Source: GCA-1730015 sp964583825
GTDB taxonomy: Bacteria > Pseudomonadota > Gammaproteobacteria > Granulosicoccales > Granulosicoccaceae
NCBI GenBank assembly: GCA_964583825.1
Contig: CAZOXM010000015.1
Coordinates: forward strand, 1 to 64,000
Direction of reading: 5' to 3'
Length of the DNA: 64,000 nt
Positions 54,275 through 63,962 of the stretch are shown here, piece after piece. Under the pieces are notes generated by a model. The model saw only the letters and a list, made by a program, of their open reading frames with translations. It was not told the DNA's origin and made no database searches. The position numbers and the translations under genes were made by a program. The stretch's first letter is position 1, and each line of letters begins with the position of its first letter.

Positions 54275-55675
54275 TCATTGTTGTGCAGGCCACACCGGTT
54301 GATGGGTGCCGGGAGGCGCTGACGGTCGTTTGTAGCAGTTTGGCAGATCTTTGAAAACGGCGGCGTGCGGCAGCGCCATCAACGCGCCGTATTCGCTTTC
54401 ATAAGCTTTGCAATAAACCTTGGGGTCGGGCATTTTCACGTCGAGGTGGTCGTCGCTTTGACCCAATTCGCGCACCCACTGTGCAGTGCGTGCCAGAGAC
54501 AGTTCAACGTGGTAACTGCCACCCTCGTTGAGTTGTCGGTATAACGCAGCCTGTGTGCCGAATGCCATTAAAAATCCGGTCGCATAATCGAGTATTTGAA
54601 CAGGCAGTGCGCGGGGCGCTTGTTGTTGGTACGCATGAGCTTCGGCCACATTGAAGCCTGTGGCTGTCTGTACCAGCGAATCAAAACCTCGTCTTTGGCT
54701 CCATGGACCGGTGTTGCCATACGCACTCAGGCTGACCGCGATCAGTCCGGGATACTGATGGCACAATGACTCCGCGTCGTATCCGAGTCCGGCGAGTGAT
54801 TGCGGTCGATAGCCTTGCACAAACACGTGGGCATCCTGCAATAGCTGATCTAACGTGTTGGTTCCATCTTTCGTGGTGAGGTCACAATGTACAGAGAGCT
54901 TGCCGCGACTGGTTTCAATGATGTTCTCTATGTTCGGTAAATGCGGTGAGTTCACCAGCATGACATCCGCGCCATAGGCAGCGAGCGTGCGCCCGCAGAC
55001 CGGGCCTGCGAGTATGCGGGTAAGGTCGAGGACGCGGATACCGCCGAGCGCACCGTCCGTGGTTTGCAGCGGTGTTAGTGTTTTTGCCGGAGCGTCGCGC
55101 ACCCTCGTGATACGTATAAGCGGTTGCGTGGACACAGCGTTTGCCTGTGGCAGTGCGTCCCAGTCTTTGACTGACCTTAACGCTGCACAAGCACCGCCGA
55201 GTGCGATCACTGCGGTCTCGAGCTCGTTGCTGTTTAGCGTTTTGACCTGCGCCTCCGCTGCTTGTCGGGTGGCGCTACTGTCAAGTCCGATAGCCTGCAG
55301 AAAACAGTCACGATGATGATCGAAGTTGGCGTGGATCCGAATGAATCCGTCTATGGTTTTATAGAGTCCGGAAAAATCCGCCCACATGGGCGGTACCGTG
55401 TTGTCCAGCGAGAAACAGGAGGTGCACTCGAGAGCCGCATCGAGGCTGTCGATACTGACGCGAAAGGTTTTGTCAGTTCTGTGGCCTGCAATCAGACAGG
55501 CCGCAGAGGCAGCGGTGGCGATAGAGGTCTGTGCCGCCGTAGTGACGCGAAAGGAAGACGGCAGAATTTCAGGTGCGCCTGTCAGCTGTGTATTGGCCAG
55601 TTGAGCATCGGGCAGGTCGAGTGATCGCCATAGTGACGCAAGCGTTGTACCGCGGGTTGGAATGCCGCTTTTCAT
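54275..55675 (-). CDS. CaiB/BaiF family (type III) CoA-transferase
   Basis: This 466-residue protein should move CoA between carboxylic acids. The family core (about 208-400) starts with GGIRVLDLTRILAGPVCGR; Asp363 in QILDYATGF lies at the catalytic Asp position of formyl-CoA transferase. The N-terminal 200 residues match the family only weakly and may be a remnant of a second half-domain. It sits upstream of the MFS gene, so a pair handling an imported acid is possible. Substrate unknown. Confidence 0.82.
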   Translation of the reverse strand: MKSGIPTRGTTLASLWRSLDLPDAQLANTQLTGAPEILPSSFRVTTAAQTSIATAASAACLIAGHRTDKTFRVSIDSLDAALECTSCFSLDNTVPPMWADFSGLYKTIDGFIRIHANFDHHRDCFLQAIGLDSSATRQAAEAQVKTLNSNELETAVIALGGACAALRSVKDWDALPQANAVSTQPLIRITRVRDAPAKTLTPLQTTDGALGGIRVLDLTRILAGPVCGRTLAAYGADVMLVNSPHLPNIENIIETSRGKLSVHCDLTTKDGTNTLDQLLQDAHVFVQGYRPQSLAGLGYDAESLCHQYPGLIAVSLSAYGNTGPWSQRRGFDSLVQTATGFNVAEAHAYQQQAPRALPVQILDYATGFLMAFGTQAALYRQLNEGGSYHVELSLARTAQWVRELGQSDDHLDVKMPDPKVYCKAYESEYGALMALPHAAVFKDLPNCYKRPSAPPGTHQPVWPAQQ

Positions 55676-55870
55676 GGTGGCAGTCTACCTGATTGGCACT
55701 CAGGGTGGCGCGCCTGATTGTTTTAGCAGGGGTGAAACCCCGGAGTGCCTGCTTAGCGAGCCCCAATGCGCAGAGCATCAGTGTTCACCCGCACACACCT
55801 CCATGCCGTGGTGTGAGGTGGGGCAGTCACACCCTTAAAAAAGGGTTTCCAGCTTTCATCACCAGTCATA
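55676..55870. other. Intergenic region with stem-loops
   Basis: A stem (CACACC/GGTGTG near 55794-55817) and a small A/T-looped hairpin (near 55829-55847) lie between two minus-strand genes. They could end the DUF6134 transcript. No gene is seen. Confidence 0.35.
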
Positions 55871-56533
55871 TTATTCGATGGTGTACTCGATGAGGCTGCC
55901 GTCTTCACCCTTAAACCCCAGTTTCAGCCACTTGCCAGCCGCGTCGTACCAGGTGTCTGCTTCGATGTCGCCGGTATAACGATACTGTGTTGCGCTCTGT
56001 CCGTTGACGGTTGCATTGTCGTTGACCACCGTGATGCTGACGTTGCTTGCGGTTCCGTTCAGTGTATTAAAAACAACTGAAGCTTCGGTAACCCCCGGGT
56101 TCCAGTGATTCGACGTGAAGTGCAGCCGCTCTACCTCTTTTGTGCCCGCACCACTGTCGAGAACCGTCGTCGTTGCCTCTGACTGCATGCTGACCTTTGT
56201 GATCTTATCGTTCTCGCGAACCTCGCTTTGTGCGGACACCAGTTGATCGTCACTCCATGTTTCTGTCGCGTCGTAGTTAAACGTGAATACCGGAATCCTG
56301 AGCACGGTGACTTTTATTCGCGAGGTAACGTTCACGGTGAGTTCAGCATCGCGGCGGGAGAAGCTGAGTTCATGGGTACCAATGCGCTTCCCTTTTCTGG
56401 TAATTGCATAGGTCGTGGTCGGCGCGTACAAACCGACGATGTCGTCAATGCGCGAGTTTGCTGCGGCGGGCTGCAAAGCGCACAACAGTACCGGCAATAA
56501 CATGCTGGCAAGGGCGAGGATACGTGGGAACAT
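55871..56533 (-). CDS. DUF6134-like secreted protein
   Basis: This 220-residue protein has a signal peptide (about 1-26) and a beta-rich body. The segments RKGKRIGTHELSFSR, IKVTVLRIPVFTFNYDATETWSDDQLV and TWYDAAGKWLKLGFKGEDGS resemble the DUF6134 group. The ATG at 56533 starts the signal peptide and is preferred over 56587. Function unknown; periplasmic location is likely. Confidence 0.7.
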   Translation of the reverse strand: MFPRILALASMLLPVLLCALQPAAANSRIDDIVGLYAPTTTYAITRKGKRIGTHELSFSRRDAELTVNVTSRIKVTVLRIPVFTFNYDATETWSDDQLVSAQSEVRENDKITKVSMQSEATTTVLDSGAGTKEVERLHFTSNHWNPGVTEASVVFNTLNGTASNVSITVVNDNATVNGQSATQYRYTGDIEADTWYDAAGKWLKLGFKGEDGSLIEYTIE

Positions 56534-56699
56534 CGGGAAGTCACTCCGGTAACTGGCTACACTATAGTGTACGGCAGTTTCTGGCAATTGGACTTAATGG
56601 CGGGTTAATCGGTGTACCTGTGAAAGCGCTCAGCCAAACGCCGTTGCGCCTTGGTGCGTACCGCGTCCCAGGCAGCGGGCAGGGAGGCAGTCCAGCGGG

Positions 56700-57026
56700 T
56701 CAGGCCGAAAATTGACCGCTGCCCGCGTGGCTGCGAGACCGCGAGGGACCTTCAACAAGGTGCATGTGCCTGTCAGGTGACCGCATCGTCGCGGCAGCAC
56801 GATTGGTAGTGTTCTCGTCGGGCTGTGAATTGGCTCGCACAATGGCCTTGATCAATTGCATCACAGGGAGTTCAAGCGCATCCGGTGCATGATATCGCAG
56901 GTGCTTGCACCAGTCTGCCAGCAACTCTTCGCGGCCCTGGGCGGACAGTGGATAGCCCGCGATGAAATCGTTGGCAAGTTGTTGCAATGCCATGCTGGGT
57001 TCGTTGCTGACGCTGTTCTGGTTCAC
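56700..57026 (-). CDS. Small unknown protein
   Basis: This 108-residue protein is not recognised. The first 65 residues form helices with a regular LADWCKHLRYHAPDALELPVM core; the last 40 are basic, Ser-rich and probably disordered. A GTG at 57026 has GGAG upstream. It starts 37 bases after the thioredoxin-like gene on the same strand, which supports a shared transcript. There is no signal peptide. Confidence 0.5.
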   Translation of the reverse strand: MNQNSVSNEPSMALQQLANDFIAGYPLSAQGREELLADWCKHLRYHAPDALELPVMQLIKAIVRANSQPDENTTNRAAATMRSPDRHMHLVEGPSRSRSHAGSGQFSA

Positions 57027-57062
57027 AGTCCGGTTCGCTCCGGGGCGGTGGGTGCTTGAAGG

Positions 57063-57596
57063 CTATGACAAGTGTCTTTCAATATTGTTCCGAACCTGCT
57101 CGACCGTCAGTAACCCCTGCGTGGTATGTCGATGCTTTCCGCTGGCATCAAAGAAAAGCAGTGTGACGTGTGGCACCGCGTATTTGGTCTGCAGCGCTTT
57201 GCCCTGAGGCGTGGTGATGTCGGCCAGTCGATAAAGCACGTCCGGTGAAGATTTCATAGCAGTGGTGACTGCCGATTTGAGCCTGCGGCAGGTTGGACAA
57301 CCGGGATCATGTATTTGTATGACTACCGGCTGACCCTGACCAATCACTGACAGGTCATGCAACGTTTTCTGGCTTTTGTCATAAGCGTGCAGGGTGGACA
57401 CACCCACGCCGGCTATGCCCGCGCTTACTAACAATTTCAATGTGTTACGTCGATTTAGCCGATTCAACAGTGTCGCGGCAGATGCGCTTGCCAGCGCCTG
57501 CCTCGCGGCGGTTCCCGACGCGTTGCCGGAAGTCTTTTTGTCTCTTTTTGCCGACTTTGCGGCCTTGTTTTTATATGACCGGGTCTTCTTGCTCAC
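57063..57596 (-). CDS. Membrane-anchored thioredoxin-like protein
   Basis: This 177-residue protein has a very basic N-terminal tail (about 1-55), one hydrophobic segment (about 52-69) and a thioredoxin-fold domain with the redox motif CPTC (in DPGCPTCRRLK, about residue 99). The cis-Pro region reads YAVPHVTLLFFD. Topology suggests the redox domain is periplasmic. It may reduce or form disulfides. The start is a GTG at 57596. Confidence 0.8.
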   Translation of the reverse strand: MSKKTRSYKNKAAKSAKRDKKTSGNASGTAARQALASASAATLLNRLNRRNTLKLLVSAGIAGVGVSTLHAYDKSQKTLHDLSVIGQGQPVVIQIHDPGCPTCRRLKSAVTTAMKSSPDVLYRLADITTPQGKALQTKYAVPHVTLLFFDASGKHRHTTQGLLTVEQVRNNIERHLS

Positions 57597-57716
57597 GGTG
57601 GTGCCTGCTGTCGTTCGTTGGTGAACGAAAAACGACCGTGAGGCTGTTTTGATTGCACAGACAGCGTTGTACGGAAGATTCCATGACTAGTTTTTGGAGA
57701 ATTAAGATTATTCCTG

Positions 57717-57728
57717 CCCGAATTCGGG
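57717..57728. promoter_or_regulatory. 12-bp perfect palindrome upstream of the glmS pair
   Basis: CCCGAATTCGGG lies between the divergent thioredoxin-like gene and the small gene before glmS, 43 bases before that gene's ATG. It sits about where a dimeric regulator would cover a promoter. Confidence 0.4.
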
Positions 57729-57770
57729 TAAAAATATCGTAGTTCTGGGTTTCATTGAGCATAATTAAGC

Positions 57771-58043
57771 ATGGCTACGCAACTGCCCCCATCAGAATTG
57801 CTTGAGCATTTATCGCAGCACTTTGGTCTGGAAAGACCTGTTGCTGCGCGCATTGTGGCTGAGGTGGTGTGTTTTTATGACGAGCCGCTGATGCATTTTG
57901 TGCAGCGTCGTCACGCTGAATTGCAGCACGAAGGCCTTGGAAACGCGGACATATTCAAGTGTCTTCAAAGTGAGTTGTCGGGCCGTCTTTTCGCTGCCGC
58001 ACCGCTCAGTGAAAGGCAAATCCGGCGCATCATTTACGGCTAG
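57771..58043 (+). CDS. Small conserved-looking protein upstream of glmS
   Basis: This 90-residue soluble, mostly helical protein has the segments RRHAELQHEGLGNADIF and a C-terminal PLSERQIRRIIYG. I recall similar small proteins in gammaproteobacteria but know no function. It starts with an ATG and ends 46 bases before glmS on the same strand, so the two are probably co-transcribed. Confidence 0.75.
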   Translation: MATQLPPSELLEHLSQHFGLERPVAARIVAEVVCFYDEPLMHFVQRRHAELQHEGLGNADIFKCLQSELSGRLFAAAPLSERQIRRIIYG

Positions 58044-58089
58044 CAGGGTGTTGCTGGCGGTATTTACCTAACTACTCGAGAAGCACTTA

Positions 58090-59922
58090 ATGTGTGGAAT
58101 TATTGCTTATACAGGTCGGCAGCAGGCGTTGCCGGTATTGCTGGACGGACTCCGACGACTGGCGTATCGCGGCTACGATTCCGCCGGCGTAGGTATTACC
58201 TATCGCAGGCGGATTCGCATCACCAAATCGGCGGGTAAGCTTAATTCACTTGAACAGGCATTACCGGAAACGGTGAAAGGAACGTGTGGTGTCGGACACA
58301 CGCGCTGGGCAACGCACGGTGCACCCACTCAGGAGAACGCCCACCCGCACACGGATGCAAATCAGTCGCTCGCGCTGGTACACAACGGGATCATCGAAAA
58401 TGCGGAGCAACTCAGAGCGGTGCTGCTTAGTGATGGTGTCGAATTCAGATCTGAAACCGATACGGAGGTGCTCGCGCATTACCTGGCAAAACTGATGGCA
58501 CAGGAGTCAACTGGTTTACTGGAAGCAATGCGGCAGTTAGCGCAAAAGGTGGTTGGCACCTATGGTATCGCAGTGACCAGTGTCGCTCATCCGGAGCAGG
58601 TGGTGCTGGCGAGAAATGGTAGTCCGGTGATAATCGGCATCGGTCAGGATGAGATGCTGGCTGCCTCCGATCAGGCTGCATTATCCAGATACACACGTGA
58701 CATTGTGCACCTCGATGATGGTGAACTGGCGCTGCTGACACCGGATGGTTTTGAGGTAACGACGCTGGATGCAACGGTAAAAACCAAGTCGTCAACGACG
58801 TTAATCGGAGACATCGAAAACTACGACAAGGGCGGACACCCCAGTTACTTGTACAAAGAGATCACAGATCAGCCTGACACGGTCAGGAGAACGATCAGTG
58901 GCCGCGTTGATCGGCAGTTCAATACCACAAAACTCGGTGGCCTAAACCTTGAAGCGCGCGACTTGCTGGCAGCGAAAAGAATAAAAATTCTCGGCTGTGG
59001 GTCAGCACTCTATGCGGGTGTTGCAGGTGCGCAAATGATAGAAAGCCTGTCGCGTGTGCCGGCTGATGCAGAAGCCGCTGCAGAGTTTCGCTATCGTAAC
59101 CCGGTGATAGAACCGGATACCCTTTATATGGTGGTCAGTCAGTCGGGTGAGACATTCGACACGCTGGCGGCGACCCGGGAAATACAGCGCAAAGGCGGTT
59201 TTGTATTGGGTGTCGTTAACAGCGTTGGCAGCACTATTGCCCGCGAGGTAGATGGTGGTATCTACATGCACGCAGGACCCGAGGTCTCTGTTGCTTCGAC
59301 CAAAGCCTATACCGCCATGCTGACAGTGTTTATGTTATTTGCGGTGATGCTCGGGCGGACACGTGACATATCCCCGCAACGAGGTGCTGCGTTGCTGGAT
59401 GCGATTGAGTCGATTCCCGAGGGTATTCAAGATGTGCTTGCCCTCGAAACACAGATTGCGAAAGCTGCCGGTGAGTATCGCACGGCACACAGTGCATTCT
59501 ATGTCGGCAGAACCACCGCCTGGCCGGTGGCAATGGAGGGCGCACAGAAGCTTAAGGAAATATCCTACATTCATGCTGAAGCCTATGCGGCATCCGAATT
59601 GAAACACGGGCCACTGGCGCTGGTGACTGCGCAAACCCCGTGTGTGGTGATCGTGCCGGACAATGAACTGCTGTCAAAATCAATCGCGTCGCTAGAAGAA
59701 ATACACGCGCGCAAGGCACCGGTGATAGTGGTGACTGACGCTGACGATGAGCGCATCAGGACACTGGCAACGCACGTGATAAAGACCCCTGCGGCCGACC
59801 CGGTAGTGCAGGGGTTACTCAGTGGTATTGCACTGCAGTTATTCGCTTATCACAGCGCAGTGGCTCTGGGGCGGGATGTGGATCAGCCTCGCAATCTGGC
59901 CAAAAGTGTGACGGTGGAGTGA
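58090..59922 (+). CDS. glmS: Glutamine-fructose-6-phosphate aminotransferase
   Basis: This 610-residue enzyme makes glucosamine-6-phosphate for peptidoglycan and LPS. The N-terminal glutaminase starts MCGIIAY with catalytic Cys2. Two SIS domains follow (near IKILGCGSALYAG and SAFYVGRTTAWPVAMEGA), and the C-terminus ends DQPRNLAKSVTVE. Length matches E. coli GlmS (609). No glmS ribozyme is visible, as expected for this phylum. Confidence 0.98.
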   Translation: MCGIIAYTGRQQALPVLLDGLRRLAYRGYDSAGVGITYRRRIRITKSAGKLNSLEQALPETVKGTCGVGHTRWATHGAPTQENAHPHTDANQSLALVHNGIIENAEQLRAVLLSDGVEFRSETDTEVLAHYLAKLMAQESTGLLEAMRQLAQKVVGTYGIAVTSVAHPEQVVLARNGSPVIIGIGQDEMLAASDQAALSRYTRDIVHLDDGELALLTPDGFEVTTLDATVKTKSSTTLIGDIENYDKGGHPSYLYKEITDQPDTVRRTISGRVDRQFNTTKLGGLNLEARDLLAAKRIKILGCGSALYAGVAGAQMIESLSRVPADAEAAAEFRYRNPVIEPDTLYMVVSQSGETFDTLAATREIQRKGGFVLGVVNSVGSTIAREVDGGIYMHAGPEVSVASTKAYTAMLTVFMLFAVMLGRTRDISPQRGAALLDAIESIPEGIQDVLALETQIAKAAGEYRTAHSAFYVGRTTAWPVAMEGAQKLKEISYIHAEAYAASELKHGPLALVTAQTPCVVIVPDNELLSKSIASLEEIHARKAPVIVVTDADDERIRTLATHVIKTPAADPVVQGLLSGIALQLFAYHSAVALGRDVDQPRNLAKSVTVE

Positions 59923-59929
59923 AGCGCCA

Positions 59930-59958
59930 CGCGTACGGGTGCGACAGACCCGCACGCG
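59930..59958. terminator. Hairpin between convergent glmS and lipoprotein gene
   Basis: An interrupted stem (59930-59934 with 59954-59958, and 59937-59940 with 59948-59951) has a 7-base loop and lies between two convergent stops. It is GC-rich with no T-run. Confidence 0.35.
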
Positions 59959-59964
59959 GTTAAA

Positions 59965-60540
59965 TCAGTTCCTTGTAAAGATGCTGATTTCGTCCAGGGC
60001 GGTAGGTCGTAAGGCCTCTTCTGAGCCATCGTTGCTGCCGCTTCGATCACCAAAGTACAGCGTGTCGTTAGTAATCAGCATGATGTCCCATACCATTGCG
60101 TTGACGCCGCTGGTGTCATCAGCACCGTCGACAGTGCGCGATTCAACTATCCAGGTGACATGACTGGCGTCTCCCAGCGATGTGCTGCTGGTGTTGCCAT
60201 CGAATTCCAGTGACCGTTCGGTGGTGATGCTGGCAGGGGTGGCGGGGGTGGTGCAGGCGTTGTCTGTGTAGATCGACGCAGCAACCGTGGCGATGTTGTC
60301 GGCGACGGCAATTGTGGTGGTCGAGAAGGTCGCGGCGTCAGTCGCTGCGATGCACGCGCTGCTCCAGTCGCCGTCCAGCCCTTCGAGGGTTATGTCTTCT
60401 CCCGGCGTTGTCCCCGGTGCTGGCATGGTGCCGTCATCGGTGGCAGCTATGTTGCTGTCACTGTCACACGCGTTGAGTCCCAGCAGTGATACCAGTATCA
60501 ATGCACTGACTCGGGCAGTGTTGGTGGCAAAGAGGGCCAT
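59965..60540 (-). CDS. Predicted outer-membrane lipoprotein
   Basis: This 191-residue protein has a lipoprotein signal (MALFATNTARVSALILVSLL) and lipobox LNAC with the lipid Cys at about 25. It is followed by Asp-Ser, which does not block outer-membrane sorting. The body is Thr/Asp/Ala-rich beta sequence with two further Cys that could pair. The ATG at 60540 has AGGGAGA upstream and beats 60579. Function unknown. Confidence 0.75.
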   Translation of the reverse strand: MALFATNTARVSALILVSLLGLNACDSDSNIAATDDGTMPAPGTTPGEDITLEGLDGDWSSACIAATDAATFSTTTIAVADNIATVAASIYTDNACTTPATPASITTERSLEFDGNTSSTSLGDASHVTWIVESRTVDGADDTSGVNAMVWDIMLITNDTLYFGDRSGSNDGSEEALRPTALDEISIFTRN

Positions 60541-60603
60541 TGCAGAATCTCCCTGTGAATGAGAAGGAGACTTTAGCATAAATGGGAAATATATCCCAAA
60601 TAA

Positions 60604-62904
60604 TTATTGGCAGTGAGGTGTAAGCAATCCCGCCTGCGCCTCTGCCGGTGGAAATTCGCGGTCGAACGGCATCAGGGTCGCGTTGTTGCAGTCTGGTGCA
60701 ATCCGCGCACCTGTATCGGTGTTGACCGGAAAGTAAGCAATCCCGGTTGGGGGAGTAAAACTGATGCTGCGCTGATTAATCTGGTTCATCACACGCGACC
60801 ATATCTCGAGCGCCCCCGAGCTGCCGGTGAGTGGGGTAGCGCTATTGTCGTCGTGCCCGATCCAGACGGCTGCGGCATAATCGCCGCCGAACCCGGCAAA
60901 CCAGCTGTCGCGTTGTTCATTGGAGGTGCCCGACTTTCCTGCCAGCGAAATGGCTGAATCAAGGTAGCGATAGGCCCTGCGCCCGGTACCCTCACGCATC
61001 ACATTCTGCAGGGCGTAGTTGAGTAAATGCATGGTATCGGAATCGATGATCTGGTTGCCGCGGAGCCGATAGCGATTCAGCAGTTCACCATCACTGGTCT
61101 GAATCTCTCTGATGGTTCGCAACGGTGTGGCAAAGCCGCCACTGGCAAACGTCTGGTAGATCTCCAGTACTTCTATAACGTTCATCTCGACCGCGCCAAG
61201 TAACAATGAAGGCAGTGCGGTGATGTCTTCCCGATTTGTCAGCGCTTCAAGTGTATTAACGATCGCCTCCACCCCTATTTCAAGCCCGGTGTTCACAGCG
61301 GCCATGTTGTAGGAGCGCGTCAGTGCCTCAAGCAAAGTTACCTGTCCGTGTGCAAACCCGCTGAAGTTATTCGGCGCCCAGATACTGCCGTTCTCGAGTT
61401 CGAGAAATACCGGCTCGTCCTGTAAAACGGACAGCAGACTAAAGCGTGCCGGTTGCTGCAGAGCGGTGAGGTATATGAGTGGCTTGATCAGTGAGCCGAT
61501 CGGACGCTTTGCATCGGTTGCGCGATTAAAGCCTGCAAATCTTGCCTCCCTGCCGCCGAGTACGGCCACCACTTCGCCGGTACCGCTATTGGCGACGACG
61601 GCGGCTACCTCAAGTTTTTCTGTTTCTTCGCGGCTCAGTGACTGTTCCTGTGCAATCTGTATCAGCGCGGTGCTGACGGATCGCTCCAGTGCCTGCTGTA
61701 TCAGCGGGTCGAAGTTGGTGAAGATACTCAGGCCTTTTTCGTGCAGATCGTCGGTTGAGTAATCGCGTGTGAGTTGCGCGCGCAGCAGATCGAGGTAGGC
61801 AGGCTGTTGCGATGGATCTTTGCGCTCGGAAAGACCGAGCGGTCTTTGCTGCCATGTTTCCACCGATTCGAGTAATCCCGCATCGTGCATGATTCGCAGC
61901 ACCAGGTTGCGGCGTTCCAAAGCACGTGCCGGGTGGCGTAGCGGACTGTAGTAACTCGGGCCCTTTAACATGCCGACCAGCAGGGCGTATTCGTGTGGTT
62001 GCAGGGTATCGACAGGTTTATCAAAGAAGTAATAGCTGGCGAGGCCGAACCCATGGATGGCGCGGCTTTTATCCTGCGCGAAAAAGACTTCATTGACGAA
62101 CCCCTGCAAAATTTCGTCTTTTTCATAGCGCCGCTCCAGCATAACTGCCATCGGCCACTCGGTGAGTTTTCGTTTAATTGTGCGCTCGCGAGTAAGGAAC
62201 AGGTTTTTTACCAGCTGTTGTGTGAGCGTGCTGCCTCCCTGTGCAAAGCGACGTTCCTTGAGATTGACCCAGATAGCGCGCGCAATGCCGCGGATGGACA
62301 GTCCGAAGTGGTCGTAGAAGCGTGGATCTTCAACCGCGAGCAGTGCGTGAATCAGTCCGGCCGGTAACTGATCAACGCTGACCAGAAGGCGGTCTTCACT
62401 TAGCGCTGGGGAAATGCGCCCGATCAGTGTGGGTTCGAGCCGCAGTACAGGCACAGATTGCCCGACTTCATCGACTATGCTGCTGATCGTGCTTGCGGTA
62501 AAGGTAATTTCAGTGGCGATACCCGGTTCGTTGCCATCGGCAAAGTTAAAACCGCGCGAACGCAGGAACAGTTTATTGCCCTCTAGATTAAACTCGCCGG
62601 GTGCGTTGACCTCGCGTTGGCGGTAACCAAGCTGTTTTAACTCATCAATCAGATCGAGGCGGGCGATATTCAAGCCCTGATAGAGCTCGAGCGGTCTGGC
62701 ATAGACACGCGCAGGAATCGACCAGCGCGGTCCGTCGAATACGGTCTGGATTCGTTCATCCAGTCTGGATAGGTTCTGGTAGGCCACCACCGTCAGCGCG
62801 ACACCCGCGATGAACAGGCAGCCGAAAATGACAAGCCATTTGTGTTTACGCAGTGGCCTTAACAGCGCGCGTAGTGTCTCGGAGATGGATTGAACAGAGT
62901 GCAT
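60604..62904 (-). CDS. mrcB: Bifunctional penicillin-binding protein 1b
   Basis: This 766-residue enzyme polymerises and crosslinks peptidoglycan. It has a short cytoplasmic tail, one TM helix (about 26-45), a UB2H-like region (about 60-140), a GT51 glycosyltransferase (EDPRFYDHFG, QGGSTLTQQLVKNLF, RRYEKDEILQGFVNEVFF) and a transpeptidase with SLIK, SYN and KSGT. The ATG at 62904 is used; a GTG at 62934 would add ten residues. Membrane-anchored, with the catalytic domains periplasmic. Confidence 0.95.
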   Translation of the reverse strand: MHSVQSISETLRALLRPLRKHKWLVIFGCLFIAGVALTVVAYQNLSRLDERIQTVFDGPRWSIPARVYARPLELYQGLNIARLDLIDELKQLGYRQREVNAPGEFNLEGNKLFLRSRGFNFADGNEPGIATEITFTASTISSIVDEVGQSVPVLRLEPTLIGRISPALSEDRLLVSVDQLPAGLIHALLAVEDPRFYDHFGLSIRGIARAIWVNLKERRFAQGGSTLTQQLVKNLFLTRERTIKRKLTEWPMAVMLERRYEKDEILQGFVNEVFFAQDKSRAIHGFGLASYYFFDKPVDTLQPHEYALLVGMLKGPSYYSPLRHPARALERRNLVLRIMHDAGLLESVETWQQRPLGLSERKDPSQQPAYLDLLRAQLTRDYSTDDLHEKGLSIFTNFDPLIQQALERSVSTALIQIAQEQSLSREETEKLEVAAVVANSGTGEVVAVLGGREARFAGFNRATDAKRPIGSLIKPLIYLTALQQPARFSLLSVLQDEPVFLELENGSIWAPNNFSGFAHGQVTLLEALTRSYNMAAVNTGLEIGVEAIVNTLEALTNREDITALPSLLLGAVEMNVIEVLEIYQTFASGGFATPLRTIREIQTSDGELLNRYRLRGNQIIDSDTMHLLNYALQNVMREGTGRRAYRYLDSAISLAGKSGTSNEQRDSWFAGFGGDYAAAVWIGHDDNSATPLTGSSGALEIWSRVMNQINQRSISFTPPTGIAYFPVNTDTGARIAPDCNNATLMPFDREFPPAEAQAGLLTPHCQ

Positions 62905-63016
62905 TGGCAGCCACAACGCATGACGGAACCTCACAGTTTAACCGCTCGTGTTGGCCGGTGTGGTTGAGCTCTGGTAACAGTCGGATGATCCGGGAGTCTT
63001 CGCGGTAGCAAGACTC

Positions 63017-63793
63017 TTAGCGACAGGCGAGGTGCTGACTGATGGTCTCGCGATTTGTGTCGTTCGCAACCTGTTCGACAATCAGGATATCGTTTGTGAA
63101 TTCGACTGTCATGGTGCGGGACCAGCGCACATCCGGCACCACAATGCGCGGTCTGCCGTGGCATTGAACCACACCACCGGTGTTCGTGTTTTCTCCAATG
63201 CGGTGGTTTGAAAAGCCCGCTTTGCTTACCAGCTTGCGGGCTTGTCCGTCGGCAAAGCTCCATATTTGCAGCACACCGGCGAGGTGTGGCGTTTCAATGT
63301 AGGCAACATCCTGTATGTCGTCGCCATTAAAGTCGGCGCTGCCAATTGGTGCCAGCCAACGGTATCTTGTGCCGATGGGTGGAGTGCCGGTCACACGCAC
63401 AAGCTCGTCGTTTTGGATGCCGTAGATCGCCAGTGCAGCACCGTGGTCGGTATGGCTTTCGATTGCAATGATATTATCGCGGCCGTCGCCGGTGACATCG
63501 GCTATTCGTGGTGTCACGTCTTCAAACACGCGTTGCTCATCGAGTGTGAATGCCAGCGCGCAGTCTGTGTCGTCGCGGTGCTTGACGTAGAGTGTGGTCG
63601 CCTCGATCGAATCGCCGAGTACACCGTGTGCGTAGCGATCCGTTGCGCCGCCGTACCAGGCCGATTCGATATCGGCTGAATTGGCTGATCCGGCGTCCGG
63701 TGGCGAAGGCAGGTACTCGCAATCTTCCGCCGCTACCGGCACAGAAAAAAGAACCGGGAACGTCAACAACAGTGTTACGACGGGCATGTTCAT
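63017..63793 (-). CDS. Secreted FG-GAP/VCBS-repeat protein
   Basis: This 258-residue protein has a signal peptide (about 1-22, VAA-ED) and two FG-GAP-like blades with calcium-type loops: IADVTGDGRDNIIAIES and SADFNGDDIQDVAYIE. These are typical of beta-propellers. An ATG at 63793 with AAGG upstream starts the signal peptide and is preferred over 63850. Four Cys in the mature part may form disulfides. Function unknown; lies just upstream of mrcB. Confidence 0.75.
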   Translation of the reverse strand: MNMPVVTLLLTFPVLFSVPVAAEDCEYLPSPPDAGSANSADIESAWYGGATDRYAHGVLGDSIEATTLYVKHRDDTDCALAFTLDEQRVFEDVTPRIADVTGDGRDNIIAIESHTDHGAALAIYGIQNDELVRVTGTPPIGTRYRWLAPIGSADFNGDDIQDVAYIETPHLAGVLQIWSFADGQARKLVSKAGFSNHRIGENTNTGGVVQCHGRPRIVVPDVRWSRTMTVEFTNDILIVEQVANDTNRETISQHLACR

Positions 63794-63850
63794 ACCGAGC
63801 ACCTTGAATCTGCGTAGTTTAGGAACTGCTGCGCCGCGTGCAGACTTCAA

Positions 63851-63962
63851 CAGGGCCCACTAGCATACGTCGAGTTTTTTCAACGTAGCAATGGCGGCTG
63901 TAGCGAAGAAATGTGTTACCTTACTTATCAAGCGGCCCACTAGCTAGGGTCGGAAGTATTTG
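63851..63962. other. Divergent promoter region with an 11-bp direct repeat
   Basis: GGCCCACTAGC occurs at 63854-63864 and again at 63934-63944, between the FG-GAP gene and a possible gene start on the plus strand. It may be two operator copies. Confidence 0.35.
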
